Assembly: GCF_025655475.1 (NCBI RefSeq)
Contig: NZ_JAHTIK010000001.1
Coordinates: forward strand, 2,058,897-2,110,883
Length of the DNA: 51,987 bases
DNA from: Kitasatospora sp. DSM 101779
GTDB lineage: Bacteria; Actinomycetota; Actinomycetes; Streptomycetales; Streptomycetaceae
Reading direction: 5' to 3'
Under the pieces are notes generated by a model. That model ran no database searches and was not told the DNA's origin. It saw nothing but the letters and a program-made list of their open reading frames with translations. This document shows, one piece after another, positions 31,884 to 40,716 of the stretch (position 1 is its first letter; every line of letters begins with the position of its first letter). The position numbers were made by a program, and so were the translations under genes.

Positions 31884-33319
31884 AGCTCTCCACCCGGATC
31901 GCGCTGTCGGTCACGGTGCTGGTGCCGCTGCTGGTGCTGGCCGCCGGGCTGCTGCTGCTCGGCCTGGTCCACCGGGACCTGCTGCGCCAGCAGGACGAGG
32001 TGCTGCGGGCCCGGTCGGCCGCGGTGCTGCCCAACGCCCGGACGCTGCTCGCCGCGAGCGCCGGCAACCGGCCGAAGGCGGAGCAGAACCAGCAGCGCAA
32101 GGTGCTGGACGGTGCGCTGGACTCCGGGGTCCGGCTGGCGGCCGCGGACGGCACGGTACGGCTGGCGGTGGGCCCGCAGCCGACCGAGTCGGTGGTGCTG
32201 CCGGCCGCCGGGTCCGGCCCGGTGACCGTGCGGGACGGCGGGCGGGCCTGGCGGGTGCTGGCCGTGCCGGTGGACGGCGCGGCACCGGGCACGCTCTGGC
32301 TGGTGCAGCCGTCCACGGCGGTCGATCCGCAGGTGAAGACCGTCCGCCGACGGGTGTTCCTGGTGGCGGTGCTGGCCGCCCCGGTGGCCGGTCTCCTGGC
32401 CTTCGGCCTGGCGGGCCGGGCGACCGCCTCGCTGCGGACGCTGAGCGGCCGGGCGGCCGCACTCGACCCGCGCACCGGCGCGGGCGCGCTCGACCACCGG
32501 CGCAGCGGTGTCACCGAGGTCGACGAACTCGCCGCCGCGCTCTCGCTGCTGCTGGCCCGCTACGACGAGCAGGCGGGCCGAACGGCGCAGGCGCTGGAGA
32601 CCGCTCGATCGTTCTCGTCCGCGGCGGCGCACGAGCTGCGCACCCCGCTGACGGCGATGCGGACCAACCTGGACGTCCTGGGCGCCCATCCGGACCTGCC
32701 GGCCGCCGAGCGGGCCGAGATCGTCGGCGAACTCGCCGAGGACCACGGCCGGTTGGAGGAGCTGCTGAACGCGCTGCGGACGCTGGCCGGCGGCGACCTG
32801 GTGGACCTGTCGGCGTTCGCCGCGCTGGACCTGGGCGAGCTGGTGGAGGCGGCCGCGGCGGAGGCCGGTCGGCGGCACCCGAAGGCCCGCCTGGAGGTCG
32901 AGGCGGCAGCCGGGGTGCGGGTGTTCGGCTGGGAGGCGGGGCTGCGCATCCTGCTGGCCAACCTGATCGGGAACGCCGCGGTGCACGGCCGCCTCGACGG
33001 CGGCCCGGCCCGGATCTCCGTCCGGCTGCGGGCGGGGCGCAGCGGCTCGGCGGTGCTGACGGTGGACGACCGCGGGCCGGGGGTGCCGCCGCAGGAGCGG
33101 GCGGCGGTCTTCGCCCGCTTCCACCGGCGGCGGGACAGCCCGGGGTCGGGCCTGGGGCTCACCCTGGTGGCGCAGCAGGCGGCGCTGCACCGCGGCACGG
33201 TGGCGGTCACGGAGGGGCCGGACGGCACGGGCTGCCGGTTCGAGGTACGGCTGCCGCTGCTGCGTCCCGAGGAGCCGACTTTGGTGCTGCCGGCCCGTCG
33301 GGACTGGATCACCCGCTGA
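31880..33319 (+). CDS. Two-component sensor histidine kinase (MprB-like)
   Basis: A 479-residue membrane kinase: first helix SVTVLVPLLVLAAGLLLLGL, an extracytoplasmic domain of about 125 residues, second helix RRVFLVAVLAAPVAGLLAFG, HAMP, then the H-box SSAAAHELRTPLTAMRTNL, N box ANLIGNAAVHG, G1 VDDRGPGVP and G2 GSGLGLTLV. GTG at 31880 overlaps the regulator stop. Signal unknown; the exported partners downstream may be sensors or targets. Confidence 0.93.
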   Translation: MKLSTRIALSVTVLVPLLVLAAGLLLLGLVHRDLLRQQDEVLRARSAAVLPNARTLLAASAGNRPKAEQNQQRKVLDGALDSGVRLAAADGTVRLAVGPQPTESVVLPAAGSGPVTVRDGGRAWRVLAVPVDGAAPGTLWLVQPSTAVDPQVKTVRRRVFLVAVLAAPVAGLLAFGLAGRATASLRTLSGRAAALDPRTGAGALDHRRSGVTEVDELAAALSLLLARYDEQAGRTAQALETARSFSSAAAHELRTPLTAMRTNLDVLGAHPDLPAAERAEIVGELAEDHGRLEELLNALRTLAGGDLVDLSAFAALDLGELVEAAAAEAGRRHPKARLEVEAAAGVRVFGWEAGLRILLANLIGNAAVHGRLDGGPARISVRLRAGRSGSAVLTVDDRGPGVPPQERAAVFARFHRRRDSPGSGLGLTLVAQQAALHRGTVAVTEGPDGTGCRFEVRLPLLRPEEPTLVLPARRDWITR

Positions 33320-33432
33320 GCCCGCCCGGCCTGCCCGCCGGTCACGCCCTCGGGCGGTCACAGGATTTCCACAAGAAGCCGCCCTACGCTCCCCGGCGTC
33401 CGATCAAACAGGTATCCGGAGGAGAGACCGCC

Positions 33433-33822
33433 ATGCCCATGAACCGCAAGGCCGCCGCGATCGGCGCACTCGCCCTGGCGGGGTCCGTGCTCGCCGGTGC
33501 GGCCCCGGCCCAGGCCGCCGAGACCCCGAAGGGCGACGGCGCCAAGGCGATCTGCAAGCGCGTGCCGGCCACCCAGGCGCGCCTCGACAAGGCCCTGACG
33601 CGGCTGAACGGCGATGCCACGGTGGTCGGTTCGGTGGCCCGCCTGGAGAAGCGGGTGGCCGAGGCGAAGTCCGCCGGGCACACCGAGGTGTACACCTACC
33701 TGAACGACCGGCTGGACTTCCGCAAGAGCCTGGTGCCGACGCTGGTGCTCCGGCAGAAGGACGTGAAGGCCGTCGCCGACTGGTGCGGCAAGCAGGGCTC
33801 GCCCTCGGCGGGGTCCAAGTGA
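33433..33822 (+). CDS. Small secreted protein with two cysteines
   Basis: A 129-residue exported protein: Sec signal peptide AAAIGALALAGSVLAGAAPAQA with cleavage after AQA, then a helical domain of about 100 residues (RVPATQARLDKALTRLNGDA, LEKRVAEAKSAGHTEVYTYL) bounded by Cys in AICKR and DWCGKQ, likely a disulfide. ATG at 33433 has GGAGGAGA 5-8 nt upstream. It follows the two-component pair by 113 nt and is coupled to the next lipoprotein gene. I do not recognise a domain; the pattern matches small periplasm-like sensors next to MprAB-type kinases only in layout. Confidence 0.8.
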   Translation: MPMNRKAAAIGALALAGSVLAGAAPAQAAETPKGDGAKAICKRVPATQARLDKALTRLNGDATVVGSVARLEKRVAEAKSAGHTEVYTYLNDRLDFRKSLVPTLVLRQKDVKAVADWCGKQGSPSAGSK

Positions 33823-34025
33823 GCCGCCGGGCCGGTGCCGCGGTGGCGGCCCTCGCCGCGGCCGCCGCGCTGCTGCTGACGGGCTGCGGTCCGCACCAGG
33901 GCGGTGGCGACAAGGCCGCCCAGTCGCAGCAGGACGACGGCCAGACCCAGCAGATGCAGCAGAAGCTGGACGCGGCGGAGAGCGCCGCCGCGCAGGCGGA
34001 CGGCGACGCCACACAGAACAACTGA
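33819..34025 (+). CDS. Small lipoprotein, Gln-rich
   Basis: A 68-residue lipoprotein with lipobox LLTGC after an Ala-rich signal, and a mature part of about 45 residues that is Gln/Asp/Ala-rich (QQDDGQTQQMQQKLDAAESA) and may form a short coiled coil. The GTG at 33819 overlaps the preceding stop as GTGA, so it is translationally coupled to the secreted protein. A 15-bp-stem terminator follows directly. Too small for a family assignment. Confidence 0.75.
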   Translation: MSRRAGAAVAALAAAAALLLTGCGPHQGGGDKAAQSQQDDGQTQQMQQKLDAAESAAAQADGDATQNN

Positions 34026-34038
34026 CGCACCGCCCACG

Positions 34039-34073
34039 AGCGGCCCGTCCCGGACGATCCGGGGCGGGCCGCT
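34039..34073 (+). terminator. Long hairpin terminator after the kinase-lipoprotein operon
   Basis: AGCGGCCCG (34039-34047) pairs with CGGGCCGCT (34065-34073), and the stem continues with CCCGG / CCGGG after one G-U, giving about 15 bp with a 5-nt loop. It begins 13 nt after the lipoprotein stop. Confidence 0.85.
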
Positions 34074-34129
34074 GCGCCGTTCCGGTGCCCCGGGCGGACG
34101 GGTGTGTCTTCCGCCCGGTGGACGCGGCT

Positions 34130-34158
34130 TGACGCGGCCCTCCCTCGTCGTGAACGAT
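34130..34158 (+). promoter_or_regulatory. Promoter TTGACG-N17-AACGAT for the cysteine-type leader
   Basis: TTGACG at 34130-34135 and AACGAT at 34153-34158 are 17 nt apart; the -10 ends 6 nt before the leader ATG at 34165, so the message should begin at that ATG. Confidence 0.75.
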
Positions 34159-34164
34159 CGGCGC

Positions 34165-34242
34165 ATGAAGCCCGGCACCGCTCTGGTCTGCCGCCTGCAC
34201 GTCGATCTGCGACGCCAGGCGAGCGACATGTGTGCCCGCTGA
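34165..34242 (+). CDS. Cysteine-type leader peptide upstream of cysteine dioxygenase
   Basis: A 25-residue ORF with the actinobacterial leader signature VCRLHVDLRRQASDMC (Cys9 and Cys23). It is leaderless, with a strong promoter ending 6 nt upstream. Related peptides in Streptomyces and mycobacteria precede sulfur and cysteine genes and couple cysteine supply to downstream expression by ribosome stalling or attenuation. The 156 nt between it and the cysteine dioxygenase start contain several GC hairpins, e.g. GCCCCG (34255-34260) with CGGGGC (34271-34276). The regulatory direction for a degradative gene is not known. Confidence 0.8.
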   Translation: MKPGTALVCRLHVDLRRQASDMCAR

Positions 34243-34398
34243 CGGTTCCTCCTCGCCCCGTGCCGTTCTCCGGGGCCGGCGCCTGACCCGTCGGGCTCCG
34301 TCCGGGACCGTCCGCTCCTGAAGCTCCCCCCTTCCCCGGTCGGCGCACCGCTGTGCCCGTGTGCGCCCGCCGCCCCTCCGGCCATCCGAGGACACGCC

Positions 34399-34965
34399 AT
34401 GAGCCTGGACTTCGCCCTACCCGTTTCCCAGCCCGACACCGCCGGCCAAGGTCCCGGCCGTGCCGACACCGCCGACCCCGGCGCCGTCGCGGACACCGGC
34501 GGCACCGCCCGCCCGCTGTCGCCGAACGCCCTGCGGGCGATCGTCCGCGACCTCGCCGAGCAGCCCGACCGCTGGATCCACCGGGTCCGGCTGGCCACCG
34601 AGGAGCGCTGGTACGAACGGCTGGTGAGCGCCGAGGACCACGAGGTGTGGCTGATCAGCTGGCTGCCGGGGCAGTCCACCGGTTTCCACGACCACGGTGG
34701 TTCGCGCGGCGCCTTCGCGGTGGCGCTGGGCGAGCTGGAGGAGCTGTCACTGGGCGGGCCGGAGGACGGGCTGCTGGTGCGGCGGGTGGCGCCGGGGGCG
34801 GTGCGGGCGTTCGGCGCCGCGTACCTGCACGACGTGCGCAACACCTCGGCGGGGCCGGCCGTGACGATCCACGCGTACTCGCCGCCGCTGAGCGGGATGA
34901 CGCGCTACGACCTGCGGGCCGGGGGCCTGGTCCGCACCGCGGAGGAAGGACCGGAGCAGTGGTGA
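34399..34965 (+). CDS. Cysteine dioxygenase
   Basis: Cupin-fold non-heme iron enzyme of 188 residues that oxidises L-cysteine to cysteine sulfinate. Iron ligands are His97 and His99 (TGFHDHGGSRGAF) and His144 (YLHDVRN). The N-terminal 40 residues are a flexible Ala/Asp-rich extension. SPPLSGMTRYDL near the C terminus is typical of bacterial CDO. The ATG at 34399 has GAGGACACG upstream as a weak ribosome site; the gene is preceded by the cysteine-type leader and overlaps the rhodanese gene, forming a cysteine-catabolic operon. Confidence 0.93.
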   Translation: MSLDFALPVSQPDTAGQGPGRADTADPGAVADTGGTARPLSPNALRAIVRDLAEQPDRWIHRVRLATEERWYERLVSAEDHEVWLISWLPGQSTGFHDHGGSRGAFAVALGELEELSLGGPEDGLLVRRVAPGAVRAFGAAYLHDVRNTSAGPAVTIHAYSPPLSGMTRYDLRAGGLVRTAEEGPEQW

Positions 34966-35360
34966 CGACGGTGGACGAGCCGGTGGCGGGGGCCCGGGCC
35001 GGGGTGCACCGGCCGGGCCCGGGGGAGGCGTTCGCGGCGGTGGCCGAGGGGGCGGCGCTGCTGGTGGACATCCGGCCGGTGGCGCAGCGGGCCCGCGAGC
35101 GCGGCATCCCGGGCGCGCCGGTGATCGAGCGGAACGTTCTGGAGCGGCGGCTCGACCCGGCGGGCAGCCACCGGATCCCGGAGGCGCCGGATCACGGGGT
35201 GCACTGGATCGCGGTCTGCTCCGAGGGCCACGCGTCCGGCCTGGCCGCGGCGAGCCTGCGGGAGCTCGGACCGCACCGGGCGGCCGATCCGGACGGCGGC
35301 CACGTCGCCTGGGCGGCGGCCGGCCTGCCCACCCTTTCGGCCGACGGGGGTTTGGCCTGA
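34959..35360 (+). CDS. Rhodanese-like sulfurtransferase
   Basis: A 133-residue single-domain rhodanese. The active-site loop is WIAVCSEGHASGLAA with the sulfur-carrying Cys; ALLVDIRPVAQRARERGIPGA is the N-terminal CH2A-like motif. The start is GTGGTG at 34959/34962, overlapping the cysteine dioxygenase stop. Co-transcription with CDO suggests handling of sulfite, sulfinate or persulfide from cysteine oxidation. Confidence 0.88.
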   Translation: MVTTVDEPVAGARAGVHRPGPGEAFAAVAEGAALLVDIRPVAQRARERGIPGAPVIERNVLERRLDPAGSHRIPEAPDHGVHWIAVCSEGHASGLAAASLRELGPHRAADPDGGHVAWAAAGLPTLSADGGLA

Positions 35361-35460
35361 CGGACCCCCGGGGATTCGATCAGGTGTTTGTTTGTCACAT
35401 CCGCCTCATGCGTACCCATCTCATGTCGCATCAGAACAGCAGAGCACTCTGGAACCACAC

Positions 35461-36532
<1,072 letters not shown>

Positions 36533-36543
<11 letters not shown>

Positions 36544-37192
36544 ACCGCTCGTCCGCTGGCACTGGATCGGCGACCACCTCGGCTACCTGCGCGACCTCGC
36601 GCTGGACCACGCGGTGATCTCGCTCGTCCCGGTGCTGATCGCACTGCTCGCCGCCGTCCCGCTCGGCCTCCTCTGCGCCCGGCTGCCCAGGCTCTACCAG
36701 CCGCTCGCCGCGGTCTTCAACGTGGTGTACGCGCTGCCCGCCATCGCCGTCTTCGTGGTGCTCATCCCGTACACCGGCCTGGCCACCCGGGCCACCGTGA
36801 TGGTGCCGCTCACCTGTTACGCGCTCGCCGTGCTGCTGCCGGCGACCGTGGACGGGCTGCGTGCCGTACCGGAGGACGTCCGGCAGGCGGCCACCGCACT
36901 CGGCTACGGGCCCTGGCACCGCCTCGCCGCGGTCGAACTCCCGGCCTCCGTGCCGTACCTGGTCGCCGGGGTGCGGGTGGCCGCGGTCTCCTCGATCTCG
37001 CTCGCCGCGGTGGGCGCCCTGGTCGGCCGCGGCGGCCTCGGATACCTCTTCGTCGACGGCTTCCAGCGGACCTTCCCGACCCCGATCGTCGCCGGGATCG
37101 CACTGGTCGTGCTGCTCGCCCTCGCCACCGACCTGCTGCTGGTGCTCGCCCGCCGGCTGCTCGCCCCCTGGGCGTCCGGAGGTGCCCGGTGA
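36533..37192 (+). CDS. Osmoprotectant ABC transporter permease 1
   Basis: A 219-residue OpuCB/ProW-type permease with about six helices. PEDVRQAATALGYGPWHRLAAVELP is the ATPase-coupling EAA loop and AVGALVGRGGLGYLFVDGFQ a conserved C-terminal segment. The GTG at 36533 overlaps the ATPase end by 11 nt; its own stop overlaps the next permease as GTGA. Confidence 0.9.
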
Positions 37193-37890
37193 ACTGGCTC
37201 GGCTGGCTGACCACCTTCTTCACCGCCCCGGCCCGGCAGAGCGGGCCCGACGCGATCGCCCACCGGATCGCCGAACACCTGGTGTTCTGCGGCGAGGCCC
37301 TGCTGTGGGCCGTGGTGCTCGCCGTCCCGCTCGGCGTGCTGATCGGCTACACCGGCCGCGGCGCCTTCGTCGTGACCGCGCTGACCGGTGCCGCGCGGGC
37401 CCTGCCCACGCTCGGCCTGGTCACCCTCGCCGTGCTGCTGGCCGGGGTCGGCGACACCGCCGTCCTCGTCCCGCTGGTGGCGCTGGCCGCGCCGCCGCTG
37501 CTGGTCGCCGCCGCCGAGGGCGTCCGCGGAACGGACCCGGTCGTCCGGGACGCCGCGCTCGGCATCGGGCTGACCCACCGCCAGGTGCTCGCGCGGGTCT
37601 GCCTGCCCGCTGCCGCGCCGGTGCTGCTCGCCGGGCTGCGCACCGCCACCGTGCAGACGATCGCGACCGCCACGGTCGCGGCCTACGTCGGCCTCGGCGG
37701 CCTCGGCCGCTACGTCGTCGACGGCCTCGCCACCAAGGACTACCCGGCCACCGTCGGCGGCGCCCTGCTGGTCGTCCTGCTGGCCGTCGCCGCGCAACTG
37801 CTCTTCGCCCCGCTGATCCGCCGCGCCTCGCCGCCGCAGGCCCGGCTCACCCGCCGTACCCGTACTCGCCGAACGAAGGAACCCCGATGA
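37189..37890 (+). CDS. Osmoprotectant ABC transporter permease 2
   Basis: A 233-residue OpuCD-type permease. AALGIGLTHRQVLARVCLPAA is the EAA loop, and ATVAAYVGLGGLGRYVVDGL the matching signature. GTG at 37189 is coupled to permease 1 and the TGA overlaps the binding-protein ATG. The C-terminal 20 residues are basic. Two different permeases suggest a heterodimeric channel. Confidence 0.9.
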   Translation: MNWLGWLTTFFTAPARQSGPDAIAHRIAEHLVFCGEALLWAVVLAVPLGVLIGYTGRGAFVVTALTGAARALPTLGLVTLAVLLAGVGDTAVLVPLVALAAPPLLVAAAEGVRGTDPVVRDAALGIGLTHRQVLARVCLPAAAPVLLAGLRTATVQTIATATVAAYVGLGGLGRYVVDGLATKDYPATVGGALLVVLLAVAAQLLFAPLIRRASPPQARLTRRTRTRRTKEPR

Positions 37891-38795
37891 CCGCCCGATT
37901 CGTCCGAACGCTCACCGCCGCCGCACTCGCGCTGGGCGCGGCGGCCTGCTCCTCCTCGTCCGGCGACCCGCTGGCCGCCGACGGCGGATCCGCGAAGCCC
38001 GCCGACGGGAAGACCGTCGTCGTCGGCTCCGCGAACTTCCCGGAGAACGTGCTGCTCGCCTCGATCTACTCCCGGGCACTGAAGGCCAAGGGCGTCAAGG
38101 TCGAGGAGAAGTTCAACATCGGCAGCCGCGAAGTGCTGTACGGGCAGCTGAAGAGCGGCAGCCTGACCGTGCTGCCCGAGTACAACGGCGCGCTGCTCGC
38201 CTACCTCGACCCCAAGACCACCGCGGCCGGCACCGAGGCCGTCGACGCCGAGCTGCAGCGCAGGCTGCCGGCCGAGCTCGGTGTCCTGGACCCGGCCTCC
38301 GCCGAGGACAAGGACTCCCTGACGGTCAGCAAGGAGACCGCCGACCGGCTGAAGCTCACGTCCGTGGCGGACCTCGCGGGCAAGGCCGGCGAGCTGGTGA
38401 TCGGCGGGCCGCCGGAGTTCAAGTCCCGCCGCGAGCAGCAGTTCAAGGACGTGTACGGGCTGACCTTCAAGGAGTGGAAGCCCACGGCCGACACCACCGC
38501 CAACGCGCTCAAGGACGGCACCGTCCAGGTCGGCAACGTCTTCACCACCGACCCGCGGATCGTCCAGCTCGGCCTGGTCACGCTGGCCGACCCGAAGAAC
38601 CTCTTCAGCGTGCAGAACGTCGTCCCGCTGGTGAACAAGGCCGGTGTGGACGCCACCGCCACGGCCGCGCTCAACGCCGTCTCCGCCAAGCTCGACACCG
38701 CCGGCCTCACCGCCCTGATGAAGCGGGTCGCCGTCGACAAGGAGGACCCGTCGGCCGTCGCCGCCGACTGGCTGAAGGCCAACGGCCTGGGCTGA
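37887..38795 (+). CDS. Osmoprotectant-binding lipoprotein
   Basis: Extracytoplasmic binding protein of 302 residues, OpuCC/ProX type. Lipobox GAAAC near residue 21, then TVVVGSANFPENVLLASIYS, the start of the binding fold, and LTVLPEYNGALLAYL and QVGNVFTTDPRIVQLGLVTL, segments that shape the aromatic cage in this family. The ATG at 37887 overlaps the permease stop (ATGA). Glycine betaine, choline, carnitine or ergothioneine could be the substrate; sequence alone does not decide. Confidence 0.92.
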   Translation: MTARFVRTLTAAALALGAAACSSSSGDPLAADGGSAKPADGKTVVVGSANFPENVLLASIYSRALKAKGVKVEEKFNIGSREVLYGQLKSGSLTVLPEYNGALLAYLDPKTTAAGTEAVDAELQRRLPAELGVLDPASAEDKDSLTVSKETADRLKLTSVADLAGKAGELVIGGPPEFKSRREQQFKDVYGLTFKEWKPTADTTANALKDGTVQVGNVFTTDPRIVQLGLVTLADPKNLFSVQNVVPLVNKAGVDATATAALNAVSAKLDTAGLTALMKRVAVDKEDPSAVAADWLKANGLG

Positions 38796-38854
38796 CCGAC
38801 GACCGCCGGAAAACCCGGTGACCGGGCTCCGGGCGGACGATCATGATGGCTGGC

Positions 38855-39667
38855 ATGACCGACGACACCGTGACCGTCCGCCCGGAGATCCTCGACTACT
38901 ACAACCGCGGGGCCGAACAGGGCCGCCTGCAACGCGAGCACAACCGGCTGGAGTTCTGGCGTACCCAGGACGTGCTGCGCCGGCTGCTCGGCCCCGCCCC
39001 GCTGCGGGTGCTGGACGTCGGCGGCGGCGCCGGCGCGCACGCCGCATGGCTGGCCGCCGACGGACACGAGGTCGACCTGGTCGACCCGGTGCCGCTGCAC
39101 GTCGAACAGGCCGCCGCACTGCCCGGTGTCCGGGCCGCACTGGGCGACGCCCGCGCCCTGGCGGCGGCCGACGGCTCCTACGACGCGGTGCTGCTGCTCG
39201 GGCCGCTCTACCACCTGACCGAGCGCGCCGACCGGCTGCGGGCTCTCGCCGAGGCCCGCCGGGTCTGCCGGCCGGGCGGTGCGGTGGTCGCGGCCACCAT
39301 CAACCGGTACGCGGGACTGCACGACCAGCTGCGGGTCGGACGCTACTTCGAGCCCGGCCCGCGCGCGGCCACCGACGCCTGCGCGGCCACCGGTCTGCTC
39401 GGCGGCACCGCCGACAACCCGCTCTTCACCACGGCCTGGTTCCACCACCCGGCGGACGTCCTCGACGAGTTCGCCGCCGCCGGACTGCCGGAGGCCCGGC
39501 AGTACGGGCTGGAGGGTGCGGCCTGGCTGATGGGCGAGGTCAACGAGTGGCTGGACGACCCGGAGCGGCGCGACACCGTGCTGGCGGCGCTGCGCACCAC
39601 CGAGTCGGAGCCCTCGCTGCTCGGCGTCAGCGGCCACCTGCTGACCGCGGCGGCCGTCCCGAGCTGA
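38855..39667 (+). CDS. Class I SAM-dependent methyltransferase
   Basis: A 270-residue methyltransferase. Motif I is RVLDVGGGAGAHAAWLAADGHEVDLVDPV, split here as VLDVGGGAGAHA and VDLVDPV; YDAVLLLGPLYHLTERADR and RVCRPGGAVVAATIN are post-I and motif IV-like regions. The substrate is unknown. ATGs at 38843, 38846 and 38855 are possible; CATGAT (38842-38847) 7 nt before the last suggests a leaderless start at 38855. Confidence 0.88.
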   Translation: MTDDTVTVRPEILDYYNRGAEQGRLQREHNRLEFWRTQDVLRRLLGPAPLRVLDVGGGAGAHAAWLAADGHEVDLVDPVPLHVEQAAALPGVRAALGDARALAAADGSYDAVLLLGPLYHLTERADRLRALAEARRVCRPGGAVVAATINRYAGLHDQLRVGRYFEPGPRAATDACAATGLLGGTADNPLFTTAWFHHPADVLDEFAAAGLPEARQYGLEGAAWLMGEVNEWLDDPERRDTVLAALRTTESEPSLLGVSGHLLTAAAVPS

Positions 39668-39696
39668 CGGGTTGCATCGACAGGACCGTCAGATCG

Positions 39697-39702
39697 TAGG
39701 AT
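39697..39702 (+). promoter_or_regulatory. -10 box TAGGAT for a leaderless gene
   Basis: TAGGAT ends 7 nt before the ATG at 39710, and no ribosome site is visible, so this transcript probably begins at its start codon. Confidence 0.6.
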
Positions 39703-39709
39703 CGCGCGC

Positions 39710-40597
39710 ATGACTGACGGGCGGGGCACGGCGCAGGGCCGGGGCGGGCCGGCGGGAACGGGCGAGCCGGACTGGGCGGCGATGGCCGACCGGCACGAGC
39801 ACGAGGTCAGACGCCGCAGGCAGCTGCAGATCGTCGGCGGCGTGGTCGCCGCCACCCTGGTCGTCGGCGGGATCACCGCCACCGCGGTCGGGCTGTCCGG
39901 CTCCGACCGCACGGGCGGCGCCCCCGCGGCGGCCGGCGGCGGCCCCACCGCCACCGAGCCGACCGGGGTCGTGGCGAGCGCCGCACCGAGCACCTCCGCC
40001 CCCGCGTCGTCCTCCCCCAGCGCCCCGGGCGGCCCCTCGGCGCGCCCGAGCACCTCGCCGAGCGGCGCCCGCCCCTCCGCCGCGCCCGCGGACCCGCTGA
40101 CGGTCATCTCCTCCGCCGCGACCGACACCGCGCCGCTCGACCCGGCCGCACTGTTCCCGGCCTCCGCCACCGCCGGCGGCCGCACCTGGACCCGGCTCAC
40201 CACCGCCACCACCGACCCCTGCTGGAAGGCCACCACGGGCGGCCTCGGCGACGTCCTCGCCGCCCACGGCTGCCGCAGCATCCTCCGGGCCACCTACACC
40301 GACGGCTCCGGCGCGGTGACCGTCGGCATCGCCGTCCTGGACTCCAAGACCCAGGCGGACGCCGTCGCAGCCGGCCACAAGGGCCAGGTCCAGGGCCTGG
40401 TGCCGGCCGGCAGCACCTCGTACTGCACCGGCCCCGGCTGCGCCAACACCCACGCGGCGGTGGGCCGCTACGGCTACTACACGGTGGCCGGCACGGTGAA
40501 GCCCGGCGGCACCGCCCAGGACCCGGTGGCCACCGCCGCCCAGGCCGACTTCGCAGCCCGCGCCCGCGCCGCCCTGCTCGCCCGCGGCCACCGCTGA
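39710..40597 (+). CDS. Membrane-anchored protein with secreted Cys-containing domain
   Basis: A 295-residue protein with a cytoplasmic N terminus of about 40 residues, one membrane helix (IVGGVVAATLVVGGITATAV), a long Ala/Ser/Pro/Thr linker and an extracytoplasmic domain of roughly 150 residues with three or four Cys (DPCWKAT, HGCRSI, YCTGPGCANTH). The domain is shared among Streptomyces hypotheticals; I cannot name it. Translation is probably leaderless. Confidence 0.75.
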   Translation: MTDGRGTAQGRGGPAGTGEPDWAAMADRHEHEVRRRRQLQIVGGVVAATLVVGGITATAVGLSGSDRTGGAPAAAGGGPTATEPTGVVASAAPSTSAPASSSPSAPGGPSARPSTSPSGARPSAAPADPLTVISSAATDTAPLDPAALFPASATAGGRTWTRLTTATTDPCWKATTGGLGDVLAAHGCRSILRATYTDGSGAVTVGIAVLDSKTQADAVAAGHKGQVQGLVPAGSTSYCTGPGCANTHAAVGRYGYYTVAGTVKPGGTAQDPVATAAQADFAARARAALLARGHR

Positions 40598-40636
40598 CCG
40601 GCGGCGCGGGACCCGGCCGGCGGGACCCGGCCGGGG

Positions 40637-40714
40637 CGTGTCCTCAACGGCGCACGGCTGCCGCGTAGGGCCGCGTGGGCGCCCCTGGATCGGTCACCGC
40701 GCACCTTCGAGGAC
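40637..40714 (-). repeat. ~79-bp dispersed palindromic repeat, copy 2
   Basis: Aligns over its full length with 15604-15682 with one indel; ends are GTCCTCGAAGG (minus) and GTCCTCAACGG (plus), again inverted copies. It begins 2 nt behind the TAG stop of the Bcr/CflA gene and fills the gap to the convergent upstream gene, so it may act as a terminator for both. Confidence 0.75.
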
Positions 40715-40716
40715 CT

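Noticed and set aside
33340..33361. Two GGTCAC direct repeats before the small secreted-protein gene
   Set aside because: Spacing of 16 nt does not fit OmpR-type half-sites (10-11 nt) and the match is short.
35410..35420. GGGTAC on the minus strand resembling a stress -10 box
   Set aside because: No minus-strand gene starts downstream; the neighbouring operon is on the plus strand.
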